DNA of 64,000 nt, from positions 54,864-118,863 of the forward strand of contig JAMLGJ010000005.1 in NCBI GenBank assembly GCA_023958095.1, given 5' to 3'. Origin of the DNA: Microthrixaceae bacterium. Lineage in GTDB: Bacteria; Actinomycetota; Acidimicrobiia; Acidimicrobiales; Microtrichaceae. A program made the position numbers and the translations under genes. Below the pieces are notes generated by a model. The model searched no databases, was not told the origin of the DNA, and was given only the letters and a program-made list of their open reading frames with translations. This document shows positions 49,353 to 58,955 of this stretch, piece by piece. Numbering within the stretch: the stretch's first letter is position 1; each line of letters begins with the position of its first letter.

Positions 49353-50120
49353 ATGCAGGGCGAGACGCCCGACTCCCTGCTCGCCCTGCACGCAGCCGGG
49401 TACCGCGAGGTGCGCGAGCGCATGCATGACGGGACGTTCCTCGACGTCGGCTGCGGTCTCGGTGACGAGACCGTGGGCTTCACCGGCGAGGACCGCTTCG
49501 TGGTGGGGGTGGACTACGACCCCGAGACCGCCGCGAGCGCGGTACGCAACCACCGCGGCAGCGGACTCACCGCCGAGTGCGCGGACGGCACCCGGTTGGC
49601 CCTGCGCTCCGGTGTGTTCGACAACGTCTGCTCCTCGCACCTGATCGAGCACTTCACCGACCCGCGGCACCACGTCTCGGAGGTTGCCAGGGTGCTCGGC
49701 GCGGACGGAACGGCGTTCTTCCTCACGCCCAACGAACCCGCCGACTTCGAGAACCCGTACCACGTCTACCTCTTCACCGCCCCGAGCCTCCGCAGGATGC
49801 TCGAGGACTACTTCGCGGACGTCGAGATCCTCGGCCTCGAGGGCAACCAGAAGGTGCTCGAGGACTTCGCGACGCGTCGCGCGACGGCCGAGAAGATGCT
49901 TCGACTGGACCCCTTCGGCCTCCGCCACAAGCTGCCGCGCAAGGCCTTCGTGTGGCTGCACGCCACCGGGCGCCGAGTCGCGTACCGCTTCACCAACACC
50001 GGCCAGACCGGTGGGGCCTCGGGCATAACGGCTGAAGACCTCGCCCCGGGACCGGAGGAGGCGATCACGGACTCGACGCTCGTGCTCTTCGCGGTCTGCC
50101 GCAAGCCGCTGGTGCACTAG
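49353..50120 (+). CDS. SAM-dependent methyltransferase
   Basis: The 255-residue class I methyltransferase has motif I FLDVGCGLGDET, VGVDYDPETAASA, and SSHLIEHFTDPRHHVSEVARVLG at motif IV/V, as in Methyltransf_11/25 enzymes. LTPNEPADFENPYHVYLFTAPSLRRML is typical of bacterial sugar or phenol methyltransferases in envelope loci. GGAGAA lies eight bases before the ATG at 49353. It is divergent from the GT4 gene and convergent with the AftD-like gene. Substrate probably a glycan or lipid intermediate, by context. Confidence 0.85.
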   Translation: MQGETPDSLLALHAAGYREVRERMHDGTFLDVGCGLGDETVGFTGEDRFVVGVDYDPETAASAVRNHRGSGLTAECADGTRLALRSGVFDNVCSSHLIEHFTDPRHHVSEVARVLGADGTAFFLTPNEPADFENPYHVYLFTAPSLRRMLEDYFADVEILGLEGNQKVLEDFATRRATAEKMLRLDPFGLRHKLPRKAFVWLHATGRRVAYRFTNTGQTGGASGITAEDLAPGPEEAITDSTLVLFAVCRKPLVH

Positions 50121-50122
50121 GA

Positions 50123-50153
50123 CCCCGTCCGGCGGGGACCGGCCCCCGGCCGG
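50123..50153. terminator. Paired GC-rich hairpins between convergent genes
   Basis: CCCCG-N5-CGGGG (50123-50137) and a perfect CCGGCC-CCC-GGCCGG stem-loop (50139-50153) fill the 40-base gap between the methyltransferase and the AftD-like gene stops. No T-tract follows on either side, so a bidirectional terminator is plausible but unproven. Confidence 0.4.
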
Positions 50154-50160
50154 GGCGACG

Positions 50161-53100
50161 CTAGTCGGGCCGGCCAGGACCCCTGGCCCTGCGCAGGTGT
50201 CCCACCACCGGATCCATCACGAGCAACGCCACCGCGGCGAGCGTCCACGCATGGGTCACCTCGTAGAGGTTCATCCAGTTGAAGTCGAGCAGGTAGCCGC
50301 CGCGCCACTGCTTCGCGATGACGAAACCGGCGGCCGCTGCGAAGAGCCCGATGCCCACGAGGCGGAGCACCACACGACCCCGCCGGAACGCGAGCGCCAC
50401 GAGGGTGGTAGCACCCACCACCAGCCCTGCCGCGATTCCTGCGAGGAGCCAGGTTCCGAGGGCCCCCAGTGCAGCGCCGAGCAGGGCCGGACCCAATGGA
50501 AGAGCTGCGGATTCCACCTCGAAGGGGCCGACCACGGACACATGCACCGGTGCGACCGGCGCCCCCACGGACGGTGCGACGTCGACGGCTGTCCGGTCGG
50601 TGCCCGCAGCGTCGAGCGGTGCCCGCTCCACGGTGCCGGTCCGGCGCCGCCTGCGGGGCGAGGGCCACAACACCACAGCGATGCACACCAGCACGCCCAC
50701 AGCGGACGCGCCGAGCGCGATCCACACCATGCGCTGTGGGGCGAACGCGATCTCGATGCGTGCGTCCGGACCGGCCAGGTCCGCATCGATGAGCCAACCG
50801 TTGGCATAGCCGTTGATGAGTGTCGGTTCGGGCAACTCCACCGGCTCCCCGTTACCACCGGGGTGGAGGGTAGCGGTGAATCCGGGGCTGAAGGACTGCC
50901 CGAGCACGACCCAGTAGGGGTCCTGGGCTTCCTCCACCCGCACCGACCAGTTCAGGTCGCCGGTCTGCTCGACGACGGTGTCGGGGCCGGGTGCAACGGC
51001 CACCGGGCCCTCGGCCAGGGTGTCGCGACCCGCGACACCCCCGGGGCCCGATGCGAATGCCAGCCGGTCCACGTCGAAGCCGGTGAGCCGGCCCGGGGTG
51101 GTGGCCACCGTGGAGGAGCCAGCGGGCAACTCCACCGTCGAACATCCCGAGAACGACACCGGCGTGCCGTCCAGCACCTCCCCGACGGTTGCCTCGAGCC
51201 GCAGCGGAACCGCGGCCCCGTCCACCTCGAGGAGGTCCTCGCGGCAACCGGTGCGCAGCGGAGCCGTGTCCGCCGGGACCTCCGCGCCCACCGGGAGTCC
51301 CAGCTCCGCGATTCCGACCGGCAGGGCGGTGACGGAGCCACCGAACCAGTCGATGCTGTTGGCCTCGGCCACCTCGTCGATGCGCAGCTGCAGCTGCGAC
51401 ACTCCCGTCGCGTCGAAGGGGACCACCAGATCGGCCGTTGCGCCCACGTCCTCGCGCGAACCGACCCCGATGTCCTCCAGGTCGAACGTGGTGTACTCGC
51501 CGCCGTCGACGGCCACAGAGACCCTGGTGGGCACCGAGTGCAGGCCGTCCCGGCGCACCTGCAGGTTCAGCCCTTCGAGATCGGTCGGCTCGGGCAGGGT
51601 CACCTCGAGGGTGTGGCCCGTGGGCGAGTTGACGGGCGTCTGCCAGGCCGTGGAGGGGTCGCCGTCCACCGCGCTCGTGGCTCGCGAGCGCAGGTCACCC
51701 GCCAGCCTTACGTCGGCAACCGCCCTCGTGCCCCCGACCCCCAACAGGTCATCGACCGCCGTGTCGGACAGCAGCGTGGAGGCGGTCGCCCGGCCGTACA
51801 GCGTGTAGGTGCGCTCCACGGGGTTGTCGACCCGTCGGCGGATCACCTGCTCCTCGTCGCTGACGACCACTTCCGAGGGGTTTGCCGCACGCCGTGTGAA
51901 GACCCAGGTGAGCGGCTGGTCGAGGGAGTCCTCACCGAGCGCGTCGAGCAGGTCCACCGGGGGCCGGACGTACTCGGTGACCGGCCCCACACCGGGGATC
52001 GAGAGCTCTGCGATTCCCACGTCCGAGACGCCCTGGTAGCGGTCGAGGCGCCCGATGTTGGTCTCCGTCACCGTGATGCGCAGTTCGGCGAAGGTCCGCT
52101 CCGCGAACTCGACGCGCTGACCGGGTGGCCCGGCACGGGAGGAGTCATCCAGGGCGACCGTCACGGGGTCGGAGCCGTCGAAGCTCAGCTCGACCTCGGT
52201 CAGCCAGCGATTGCCGGGACGCTGGGACTGGAGGATCTCCAGGTGGTCGGTGGTGACCGGTTCGTCCAACTGCACCACGAGGTACTCTCCGCGGGGCTCG
52301 TCGAAGGCACCGACCCTCCAGGCCGTGTCGGGGTCGCCGTCCATGGCCCGCGCGGCCCTGTCCGAAGGCGTGTAGGACACCGGGTTGCCGTAGGCGGATG
52401 CGGACAGCGTCGCACCCCCGACCTGCTCCGAGACGGTGTAGGAGGAGTCGTCGGCCCCGGGGAACTTCTCGAGGCGGTTGTCGGAGGGATCATCCTCCAG
52501 GGGTTCCTCGCCCGCGCGTTCGGTGTATCCGTCGTTCTCCCTGACCGACCCCCAGCGCCTGGCCTGCCGGCGGTTCGTGTCGGTCACCACGAGCTGAGCT
52601 CCCTCGCGCCCGGCCTCGGCGAGCAACCCGTCGGGATCCTCAGCGAAGCTCGCCGCATACAGCAGCGGGCTGTCGGGATCGAGGCCGTCCACGGCCGCCC
52701 AGGCCACGACACCTGCGCCGTCACCCGCGAGCAGGGTCGGTTGCGCTGCGTCGACCGTCCGGGTGATCGGACGGGCGTCGGCCACCTCGAACAGGCTCAC
52801 CGCCGGTGCCGGGGTCACCTCCGGTGGCACCCCGAGTGCCACCTCGTCGTCGAGACGCAGCCCGGGAGTGGTCAGGTTCGCCACGTCCTCGCCGAACGCT
52901 CCGACCTGCTCGAGCCCCGTCGCCGCGAGGAGGTACTGGTAGGTGGTGTCGGGTCTGGGGGTCCTGAACCGCTCGAACTGCAGGTCGCCCCGGTGGGCGA
53001 TGGTGCCGATGCCGAGGAGCCGTGCCACCGGCGCCAGGGTGCCGGGATCGAAACGCCCCTCCTGGAGCGGCAGGTCCCAGGCGTTCAGGAGGTCGGCCGA

Positions 53101-54633
53101 CGGGGGAGTGCCGTAGGGGATCAGCTCCCGCGCCGCATACGGGCGGTCGATCAGGCCCGGTGTTATCGGATCCACGGTGTTGCCCCAGCGGTAGGAGGCG
53201 AAGTCGGTGCCCGGCAGCTCGTAGACACGCGTGTCGGTCCCACCGGCGTCCATGGCCTCGGCGGCCTCGAGCCAGTAGCCGGGCAGGTCCTCGTCGCGCT
53301 GCAGGTTGCGGTCGACGTACTCCCCACCGAAGAGCGCCCACTGGTTGGCCATGATCATCGCCAGCAGGACACCCGCCACGACGGTCTGCGCCCTCGGGCG
53401 CTGCGCACCCCAGCGGGAGGCGACCGCGGCCACACCCGCCGCCAGCATCACCGCCAGCCCGAGCGCTATCAGGGGAACCGCCCGCGGGGTGGACCGGAAG
53501 GCGAGGCCGGAGTCGGTGGTCGTCCATGCCTTGAACAGGGCTCCGGCCGGGCTGGGCGCATCCCATGGGTGGGTTCCCACCCCGATCAGCAGACCCGTGG
53601 CCACGAGCAGCGCGAAGTAGCCGCGGTTGCGGAACCGCGTCAGGAATCCCGACACGAGTGCGATGCCGGGCAGGGTGAAGCTGAGTACGAGGGCCGGAAT
53701 CTGCTGGGTCATCCGCTCCGCCGCCTGGATCCAGGCCCCGAGCGCGTCCCGCCCGTAGAAGAACCAGTAGCCGAGCCCGCGCAGCAGCTCGGTCGACAGC
53801 GCTGCGTTGGCAACCGTGTGGTACGTCTCGGTGTAGCGCAGGATCGGGATGCCGTAGGCACCCTGCACCGCCAGCCCGGCGATCCACCACAGGGAGGTCG
53901 CGAAGGTCAGCGCCGAGATCCGCAGCCCCGCCGCCAGGACCCCGCGGAACTCGGCCTCGTGGCTGACCCAGACCGCGTGCACCATCCACAGCAACGGTCC
54001 CGCCATGACCAACAGCAACGAGGTGGCGTTCACCCCGCCGACGGTGAGTGTCACGAGGGCGAACAGCGCAGGCCAGCGCCACCCACCGCGGTGCACCGAG
54101 CGCGAGGTGAGGCCGATCAACCAGGGCAGGCCTGCAAAGGGCAGGAGTATCACCGAGATCCGCGCCCCGTAGTGCAGCAGGTAGGGCGACAACGCGTACG
54201 CGAACGATGCGACCGTCACGCCCGGACCGACCCATCGGAGCTCGCGCAGCATGAAGCGGACACCCATGCCCGCCGCGAAGATCACGGTGCCGAGCCAGAG
54301 TCGCTGTGCGACCCAGTCGGGCACCCCGAGTGTCTCGAAGAACCAGTACCAGGGCCCCATCGGCCACAGGTAGCCGATGTTCTGGTGGGTCACCGTCCCG
54401 AGCCCTATGTGGGTGTCCCACATCCACGGAGCACGTCCGAGAAGGCGGGCCGGATCCAGGTACAGGTAGGTCTTCGTGTCCGCGCCCACCACACCCGGTG
54501 AGCTCAGCAACAGTGGTACGTAGGCCACCAGGGCGAGCAGCACGGATCCCACCGGAGGGAACCACCGGGGGAGGCGGGCCCGGATGCCGGTCCTCGGGCG
54601 CATGCCTCGGGAGGGATCGTCGTGGCCGGCCAT
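50161..54633 (-). CDS. AftD-like alpha-(1->3)-arabinofuranosyltransferase
   Basis: The 1490-residue membrane protein resembles mycobacterial AftD in size and layout. The N-terminal GT-C part (about 1-430, some 11 to 13 TM helices) holds ADTKTYLYLDPARLLGRA (51-68) with the Asp expected of the family, and IGYLWPMGPWYW (86-97). A long exported region follows, with two F5/8-type C (discoidin-like) carbohydrate-binding modules at about 740-890 and 975-1125, each containing AxDGDPxTAW. Three or so TM helices end the protein. In mycobacteria AftD adds branching arabinofuranose residues to arabinogalactan and lipoarabinomannan. Here the acceptor polymer is unknown. A -10-like TAGATT lies ten bases before the ATG. 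Strong match to family; exact reaction inferred. Confidence 0.88.
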   Translation of the reverse strand: MAGHDDPSRGMRPRTGIRARLPRWFPPVGSVLLALVAYVPLLLSSPGVVGADTKTYLYLDPARLLGRAPWMWDTHIGLGTVTHQNIGYLWPMGPWYWFFETLGVPDWVAQRLWLGTVIFAAGMGVRFMLRELRWVGPGVTVASFAYALSPYLLHYGARISVILLPFAGLPWLIGLTSRSVHRGGWRWPALFALVTLTVGGVNATSLLLVMAGPLLWMVHAVWVSHEAEFRGVLAAGLRISALTFATSLWWIAGLAVQGAYGIPILRYTETYHTVANAALSTELLRGLGYWFFYGRDALGAWIQAAERMTQQIPALVLSFTLPGIALVSGFLTRFRNRGYFALLVATGLLIGVGTHPWDAPSPAGALFKAWTTTDSGLAFRSTPRAVPLIALGLAVMLAAGVAAVASRWGAQRPRAQTVVAGVLLAMIMANQWALFGGEYVDRNLQRDEDLPGYWLEAAEAMDAGGTDTRVYELPGTDFASYRWGNTVDPITPGLIDRPYAARELIPYGTPPSADLLNAWDLPLQEGRFDPGTLAPVARLLGIGTIAHRGDLQFERFRTPRPDTTYQYLLAATGLEQVGAFGEDVANLTTPGLRLDDEVALGVPPEVTPAPAVSLFEVADARPITRTVDAAQPTLLAGDGAGVVAWAAVDGLDPDSPLLYAASFAEDPDGLLAEAGREGAQLVVTDTNRRQARRWGSVRENDGYTERAGEEPLEDDPSDNRLEKFPGADDSSYTVSEQVGGATLSASAYGNPVSYTPSDRAARAMDGDPDTAWRVGAFDEPRGEYLVVQLDEPVTTDHLEILQSQRPGNRWLTEVELSFDGSDPVTVALDDSSRAGPPGQRVEFAERTFAELRITVTETNIGRLDRYQGVSDVGIAELSIPGVGPVTEYVRPPVDLLDALGEDSLDQPLTWVFTRRAANPSEVVVSDEEQVIRRRVDNPVERTYTLYGRATASTLLSDTAVDDLLGVGGTRAVADVRLAGDLRSRATSAVDGDPSTAWQTPVNSPTGHTLEVTLPEPTDLEGLNLQVRRDGLHSVPTRVSVAVDGGEYTTFDLEDIGVGSREDVGATADLVVPFDATGVSQLQLRIDEVAEANSIDWFGGSVTALPVGIAELGLPVGAEVPADTAPLRTGCREDLLEVDGAAVPLRLEATVGEVLDGTPVSFSGCSTVELPAGSSTVATTPGRLTGFDVDRLAFASGPGGVAGRDTLAEGPVAVAPGPDTVVEQTGDLNWSVRVEEAQDPYWVVLGQSFSPGFTATLHPGGNGEPVELPEPTLINGYANGWLIDADLAGPDARIEIAFAPQRMVWIALGASAVGVLVCIAVVLWPSPRRRRRTGTVERAPLDAAGTDRTAVDVAPSVGAPVAPVHVSVVGPFEVESAALPLGPALLGAALGALGTWLLAGIAAGLVVGATTLVALAFRRGRVVLRLVGIGLFAAAAGFVIAKQWRGGYLLDFNWMNLYEVTHAWTLAAVALLVMDPVVGHLRRARGPGRPD

Positions 54634-54700
54634 GGTCGTTGCGAATCTACCCCCTCGCCGCAGCCCGTCCCGGGTTACCGTGCAGCGGCTCCGGGACCCC

Positions 54701-55945
54701 TCACCCGCCCGGGTCCTGCGTGACGATGTCGAACGGGGCGATCAGCCACTCGGTGACGAGGTCATCGCCGTCGGGTTCCCGGTACTCGCGCGGCACCGTC
54801 CCGTCGAGCAGGAACCGAGCCATCTCCGCGGTGTCGATGTCGGCACGGCTGGAACTAGAGCCCGTGGCCATGACCCCCGGCAGGACGGCGGTCACCGCCA
54901 ACAGCAGCGCCGCGGCACGGACCGAGACCCTGGGCCCGGTGATCTCCGCGACCCAGACCGCTCCGAAGGCCAACAGCCCCGCCGTCACCACCGCGTAGAC
55001 GCGGGTCTCGTCCAGGGTCACGAAGACCGGCACCAACGCAGCCGCAGCCACCGCCGTCCCCACGATTGCGGCCCTACGCGCCGGGCCCGCTCTCCCGGGG
55101 TCGCGGAGCACGGAGCGCAGGCGGAACCCGGCGAACGCCCAGAACAGCCACAGCGGACCCCACAGGCTCCACAGCAACAGCAGCGGTGAGCGTGCGTGGT
55201 GGTCCCAGAAGGTGGCGATGCCGGAATCGAGGAACGAACTGCGCGGCGTGGCCACCACGATGCCGTTGATCCAGAACCAGACCTGGGTCCCCAGCTGCCC
55301 CAGCAGCACTCCGGCGAGCCCGTAGAGCACCTCGGAGACACCCCTGTGCCCCAGCAGGTCGGGCAGGGGTTCGGACCCGGCCAGCTCGTGCTCAGCGGGG
55401 GGCAGCACGGTGCGCAGCACACAGGCACCCGCGACCATGAAGAGCGCCTGTTCGGGGTGCGCGAGCGCGGCGAGCACGGCCAGGACGACCACGGACCAGC
55501 GACGCCGGACGAGCACGATGGCGACGCCGCACATCGCCGTGAGGGGATCGGGCTGTCCGAGCCACTGCATCGAGACGGTCACGATCGGAGCCGCAGCGAG
55601 CACCACCGTGAGCAACCTCGCCACGCGGTGGCCACGCGTGTGCTGGGCGAGGGCGACCACCGCGGCCCAGCCGACCAGGAGCACGACCAGGTGCAGACGG
55701 GCCACCTCGTGGGCAGCGGTCTGGCCGAGCAGCGCCGCCAGGGTCGGCATCGCGATGCTCGTGAGCAGGTAGTCACCCGGCAGGGACTCCGGGAACGGGT
55801 TGCTGCCCGGGTTCCCGGCGATGAGCGACATGAATCCGAGGTTCGGAGTGGCCCAGAGCCCGTTGTGGAGCAATGCAACGGCCACCGAGACGATCCACCA
55901 GCCGGCGGTTGTCGCAGTCGGGTGCCGCGGATCTGACGCTGCCAT
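54701..55945 (-). CDS. Polytopic membrane protein, GT-C-like
   Basis: The 414-residue protein has about ten TM helices and a short first exported loop (GLWATPNLGFMSLIAGNPGSN). The spacing of helices and LTSIAMPTLAALLGQTA suggest a GT-C-type membrane protein of the glycan locus, but the family Asp or DD motif is not evident. The start ATG at 55945 is set by the leaderless -10 box TACCGT. It is transcribed divergently from the GTG at 56017; the two promoters lie back to back. No named family recognised. Confidence 0.7.
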   Translation of the reverse strand: MAASDPRHPTATTAGWWIVSVAVALLHNGLWATPNLGFMSLIAGNPGSNPFPESLPGDYLLTSIAMPTLAALLGQTAAHEVARLHLVVLLVGWAAVVALAQHTRGHRVARLLTVVLAAAPIVTVSMQWLGQPDPLTAMCGVAIVLVRRRWSVVVLAVLAALAHPEQALFMVAGACVLRTVLPPAEHELAGSEPLPDLLGHRGVSEVLYGLAGVLLGQLGTQVWFWINGIVVATPRSSFLDSGIATFWDHHARSPLLLLWSLWGPLWLFWAFAGFRLRSVLRDPGRAGPARRAAIVGTAVAAAALVPVFVTLDETRVYAVVTAGLLAFGAVWVAEITGPRVSVRAAALLLAVTAVLPGVMATGSSSSRADIDTAEMARFLLDGTVPREYREPDGDDLVTEWLIAPFDIVTQDPGG

Positions 55946-55952
55946 CCAGCGC

Positions 55953-56009
55953 ACGGTACCCGTAGCGCGCCGGGGCCAACGCGACCGTCCCGCACGGGTG
56001 CCCTAGGGT
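55953..56009. promoter_or_regulatory. Back-to-back leaderless promoters
   Basis: On the minus strand TACCGT (55958-55953) is seven bases from the ATG at 55945. On the plus strand TAGGGT (56004-56009) is seven bases from the GTG at 56017. Both therefore appear to be leaderless promoters within a 71-base intergenic space. Confidence 0.45.
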
Positions 56010-56016
56010 CCGGTCC

Positions 56017-57756
56017 GTGACGGCGCGGACCCCAGCGATCGCTTCGGCGGAGGGCATCGACCGGACGCCGCGTGACAGCGACATCGACCTCGCCGGATTC
56101 GAGATCGCCGCGGCCGCCGGACTCGGTGCACTCACCCTGCTGGGATCGATCGCGGCCTTCACACTGGGATGGGTACCGGTGTCGGATGCCGCGCTGATCG
56201 CGATGCACGTCGCCGACGTCCCCGGGAACCTCCCACTGGTGGGCGCCTGGTCCCGGATGGGTTGGTCCCACCCGGGACCGTTCCAGTACTACCTGCTGGC
56301 CCTTGCATACCGCCTGGGCTTCTCCCACACCGCTGCTCTGATGGCAGGCACCCTCGTGGTCACGACCGGAGGTGCGGCGGCCGCCTGGCTCCTGGCGCGC
56401 CTGCGCGACCGTGTCGCCGGGGCCTTGGTCCTGGCGTCCCTGGTGGCGGTCATGGCAGGACGCGCTCCGGTCGACCTGCGGGACCCCTGGAACCCGTATG
56501 TGGGGATCGTGCTCACCGGAACCCTCGTGGTGGCCGGCTGGCTGGCCTCCGAGCGCCGGACGGCCGGGGCAGTGGTGGTGCTCCCGCTGGGAAGCCTGCT
56601 CGTGCAGGCCCATGTCGGCTACGTGCCGGTGGTCGCAGCGACCGTGGCGGGCGCCCTCGTGGCTTCCTCCATCAGCGACGAGGACCCGTTCCCGACGCGC
56701 GGATGGCTCTGGGGTGTCGCCGCCACGGTGCTCATGTGGGTTCCGCCGCTGTACGAACAGGTCACCTCTCCGGAGGGAAACCTGGGGCTGTTGTTCGCCG
56801 ACCTCGGCAGCGGGGGCGCTGCGGCAGGACCGCTGGAAGGCGTGCAGGCGCTGTCCGCATCTCTGGCGTTGCCGCCCAGCTGGCTGGGCCGCTCGTTCCA
56901 GCTCGGCGCCGACGGCATCGAGCCGACGTGGGCCGTTCCGGTCTTGCTCGCCATACCCCTGGCGGGCCTCGTGGTGGCGATCCGCTCTGGCAACCGAAGC
57001 GGTGTGCGCGCCCTGACGGTCTCCTTCGCCGCCCTCCTCGGCACCGGCGTGGGCATCTCCCGCGTCACCGGGGCACTCCACGAGTACCTGTTCTCGGGAC
57101 TGGGTGCGGTTGCCGCGGTGACCGTGGCCCTGGGGAGCTGGATCCTGGTGACCGAGCTGGTCGGGCGGAGCCGCGTGCGGTCACTCGTGGCCGCAACCCT
57201 GCTCGCAGCGTGTGCCCTGGTGTGCGTCGTGGCGGGGGTGCGCCAGTTCGGGGTCACGGGTCCCTACGAGAGCACCGCAGAGGCCGTTGCCGCGGTGGCA
57301 CCAATGGTGGTCGACGACGCCGGCACCGACGCGGTCCACATCGAGGCGGTACCCGAGTTCACGACCTTCGCAGCCCTTCCCGGGTTCGTGCTGGCACTCG
57401 AGGAAGCCGGTGTGGACGTCGTGGTGCCGGAAGGCGCCGAGCGCGAGTTCGGTGCACACCGCACCGGTGACGAGAAGGGCCGTGTCCGCTACCTGGTCGC
57501 GCTGCCGGGCATGGTGGACGCACTGGCCCAACAGGGCTGGACACTCGTCGGGAGCCACGACCCCCTCCCGGCCGCCGACAGCGCCGCAGCCGCAGCCCTG
57601 GACGCCGAGTTCCTGGAGCTCCAAGAGGACCTCGACATGGCGGTCGAGCAGGGTGCGGAGACCGACGAGCTGGAGTCGAGGATCCGGCGGAACAGGGACC
57701 AGGTGTACGAGATACGGGCCGAACGCTTCCCGGTAGCCGTCATGAGGGCACCGTGA
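56017..57756 (+). CDS. Polytopic membrane protein, GT-C-like glycosyltransferase candidate
   Basis: The 579-residue protein has about ten TM helices over residues 25-410. The first exported loop contains the acidic patch VSDAALIAMHVADVPGN and WSHPGPFQYYLLALAYRLG, the arrangement of GT-C enzymes that use polyprenyl-phosphate sugars. A soluble C-terminal region (about 420-579) includes a Glu/Asp-rich helix (FLELQEDLDMAVEQG). The GTG start is set by the leaderless TAGGGT. The stop overlaps the acyltransferase start (GTGA), so the two are coupled. Family not identified beyond GT-C-like. Confidence 0.68.
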   Translation: MTARTPAIASAEGIDRTPRDSDIDLAGFEIAAAAGLGALTLLGSIAAFTLGWVPVSDAALIAMHVADVPGNLPLVGAWSRMGWSHPGPFQYYLLALAYRLGFSHTAALMAGTLVVTTGGAAAAWLLARLRDRVAGALVLASLVAVMAGRAPVDLRDPWNPYVGIVLTGTLVVAGWLASERRTAGAVVVLPLGSLLVQAHVGYVPVVAATVAGALVASSISDEDPFPTRGWLWGVAATVLMWVPPLYEQVTSPEGNLGLLFADLGSGGAAAGPLEGVQALSASLALPPSWLGRSFQLGADGIEPTWAVPVLLAIPLAGLVVAIRSGNRSGVRALTVSFAALLGTGVGISRVTGALHEYLFSGLGAVAAVTVALGSWILVTELVGRSRVRSLVAATLLAACALVCVVAGVRQFGVTGPYESTAEAVAAVAPMVVDDAGTDAVHIEAVPEFTTFAALPGFVLALEEAGVDVVVPEGAEREFGAHRTGDEKGRVRYLVALPGMVDALAQQGWTLVGSHDPLPAADSAAAAALDAEFLELQEDLDMAVEQGAETDELESRIRRNRDQVYEIRAERFPVAVMRAP

Positions 57757-58955
57757 CCGCCCGCAGCCAGGCAGGCACGGGGAGGGCAACGGCACCTCGT
57801 TCCCTGGGACCCACACCCCGTCTCGACGGACTCCGCGGCCTCGCGATCCTCGCAGTGCTGGGCACCCATGTGGTGTTCCTCGATTCGGGATCGGCCACCT
57901 GGTCACTCCGGGGCGGCTTCCTGGGTGTCGACGTGTTCCTCGGGCTCTCCGCGTTCCTGATCTCGGCGGTGCTGCTGCGGGAGATCGACCAGAGACGCGC
58001 TCGCACCGGAGGGGGCGCGTTCGACGCCGCCCACTTCGCCCGCCGGCGCTTCCGGAGGCTCTACCCGGCCATGTCGGTGCTGATCCTCGTGGCCGGGGTC
58101 GTGGCGATCGGGGTGCTTCACCGCGACGCAGCCGAACGCATCCGCTCGAGCATCCCGGCTCTGGCCTTCCTTGCCAACTGGCAACGCACCTGGGGGGACC
58201 CGCTGCCATTCGAGCTGGTCCACCTCTGGTCGCTCTCGCTCGAGGCACAGTTCTACGCCCTGATGGCGCTCACCTTCTTCCTAGCTCGCCGGCACCTCGA
58301 CCACACTCGGGCGATCGTCGCGCTCCTGCTCGGCGCGGCCGTGGTGGTCGCGGCATGGCGCTGGCACCTGTTCGACTCCGGTGTCGCGATGGCGGAGCTC
58401 TACGAGCGCACCGACACACGCGCCGACTCGATGTTCCTCGGGATGGCCGCCGCCCTCGCATGGAGGGGCCGGCTTCTCGGCCACCGTTCGACCGCAGTGT
58501 TGGGCACGGTTGCCGCGGCCGGGCTCCTGGTCGCGTTCGCTCTCGTGGAGGTCTCCTCCGAATGGCTCTACCGCGGCGGATTCACGGTGATCTCCGTCGC
58601 GGCGGCACTGGTGGTGATGGCCGTCGCGACCGGTGCGGGCACGATTGCGCGCGGGTGCGAGTGGACCCCTCTGCGGATGGTCGGGGAGATCTCCTACTCG
58701 TTGTACCTGTGGCACCTTCCGGTCTTCGTGTGGACCGTGATGCTCCTCGGCGACGGCCGGCCACTGGCGCTGAAGGCCGCGGTTGCCGTGCCGGCCTCGG
58801 TCGCCATCGCATGGATCTCCTATGTGCTGTTCGAGCGCAGCGCCCTCGCCCCGTGGCGACGCAGCGCTGCAGGGGCCGCCGCGCCCCACCACCAGCGATC
58901 CCCGGGGTCGCCTCTCAGCGGTACGGGCAGAGGACCGCGTCGGGCCCGGCGGTGA
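57753..58955 (+). CDS. Acyltransferase 3 family (OafA-like) O-acyltransferase
   Basis: The 400-residue protein has about ten TM helices and acyltransferase-3 hallmarks: RLDGLRGLAILAVLGTH with the catalytic His, GVDVFLGLSAFLISAVLLRE, HFARRRFRRLYPA, WSLSLEAQFYAL (Ser-x-Glu-x2-Phe-Tyr), and GEISYSLYLWHLPVF. It acetylates a glycan, lipid or antibiotic acceptor across the membrane. No SGNH domain is fused. It is coupled to the upstream GT-C-like gene, so it likely modifies the product of this locus. Its 3' end overlaps the convergent membrane-protein gene by 41 bases. Confidence 0.9.
   Translation: MTARSQAGTGRATAPRSLGPTPRLDGLRGLAILAVLGTHVVFLDSGSATWSLRGGFLGVDVFLGLSAFLISAVLLREIDQRRARTGGGAFDAAHFARRRFRRLYPAMSVLILVAGVVAIGVLHRDAAERIRSSIPALAFLANWQRTWGDPLPFELVHLWSLSLEAQFYALMALTFFLARRHLDHTRAIVALLLGAAVVVAAWRWHLFDSGVAMAELYERTDTRADSMFLGMAAALAWRGRLLGHRSTAVLGTVAAAGLLVAFALVEVSSEWLYRGGFTVISVAAALVVMAVATGAGTIARGCEWTPLRMVGEISYSLYLWHLPVFVWTVMLLGDGRPLALKAAVAVPASVAIAWISYVLFERSALAPWRRSAAGAAAPHHQRSPGSPLSGTGRGPRRARR

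Noticed and set aside
50197..54501. A continuous open reading frame of more than 1400 codons on the plus strand opposite the AftD-like gene
   Set aside because: It is the complement of a real GC-rich gene; its translation is rich in Arg, Gly, His and Pro with no family motif, while the minus strand carries clear AftD motifs and TM helices.
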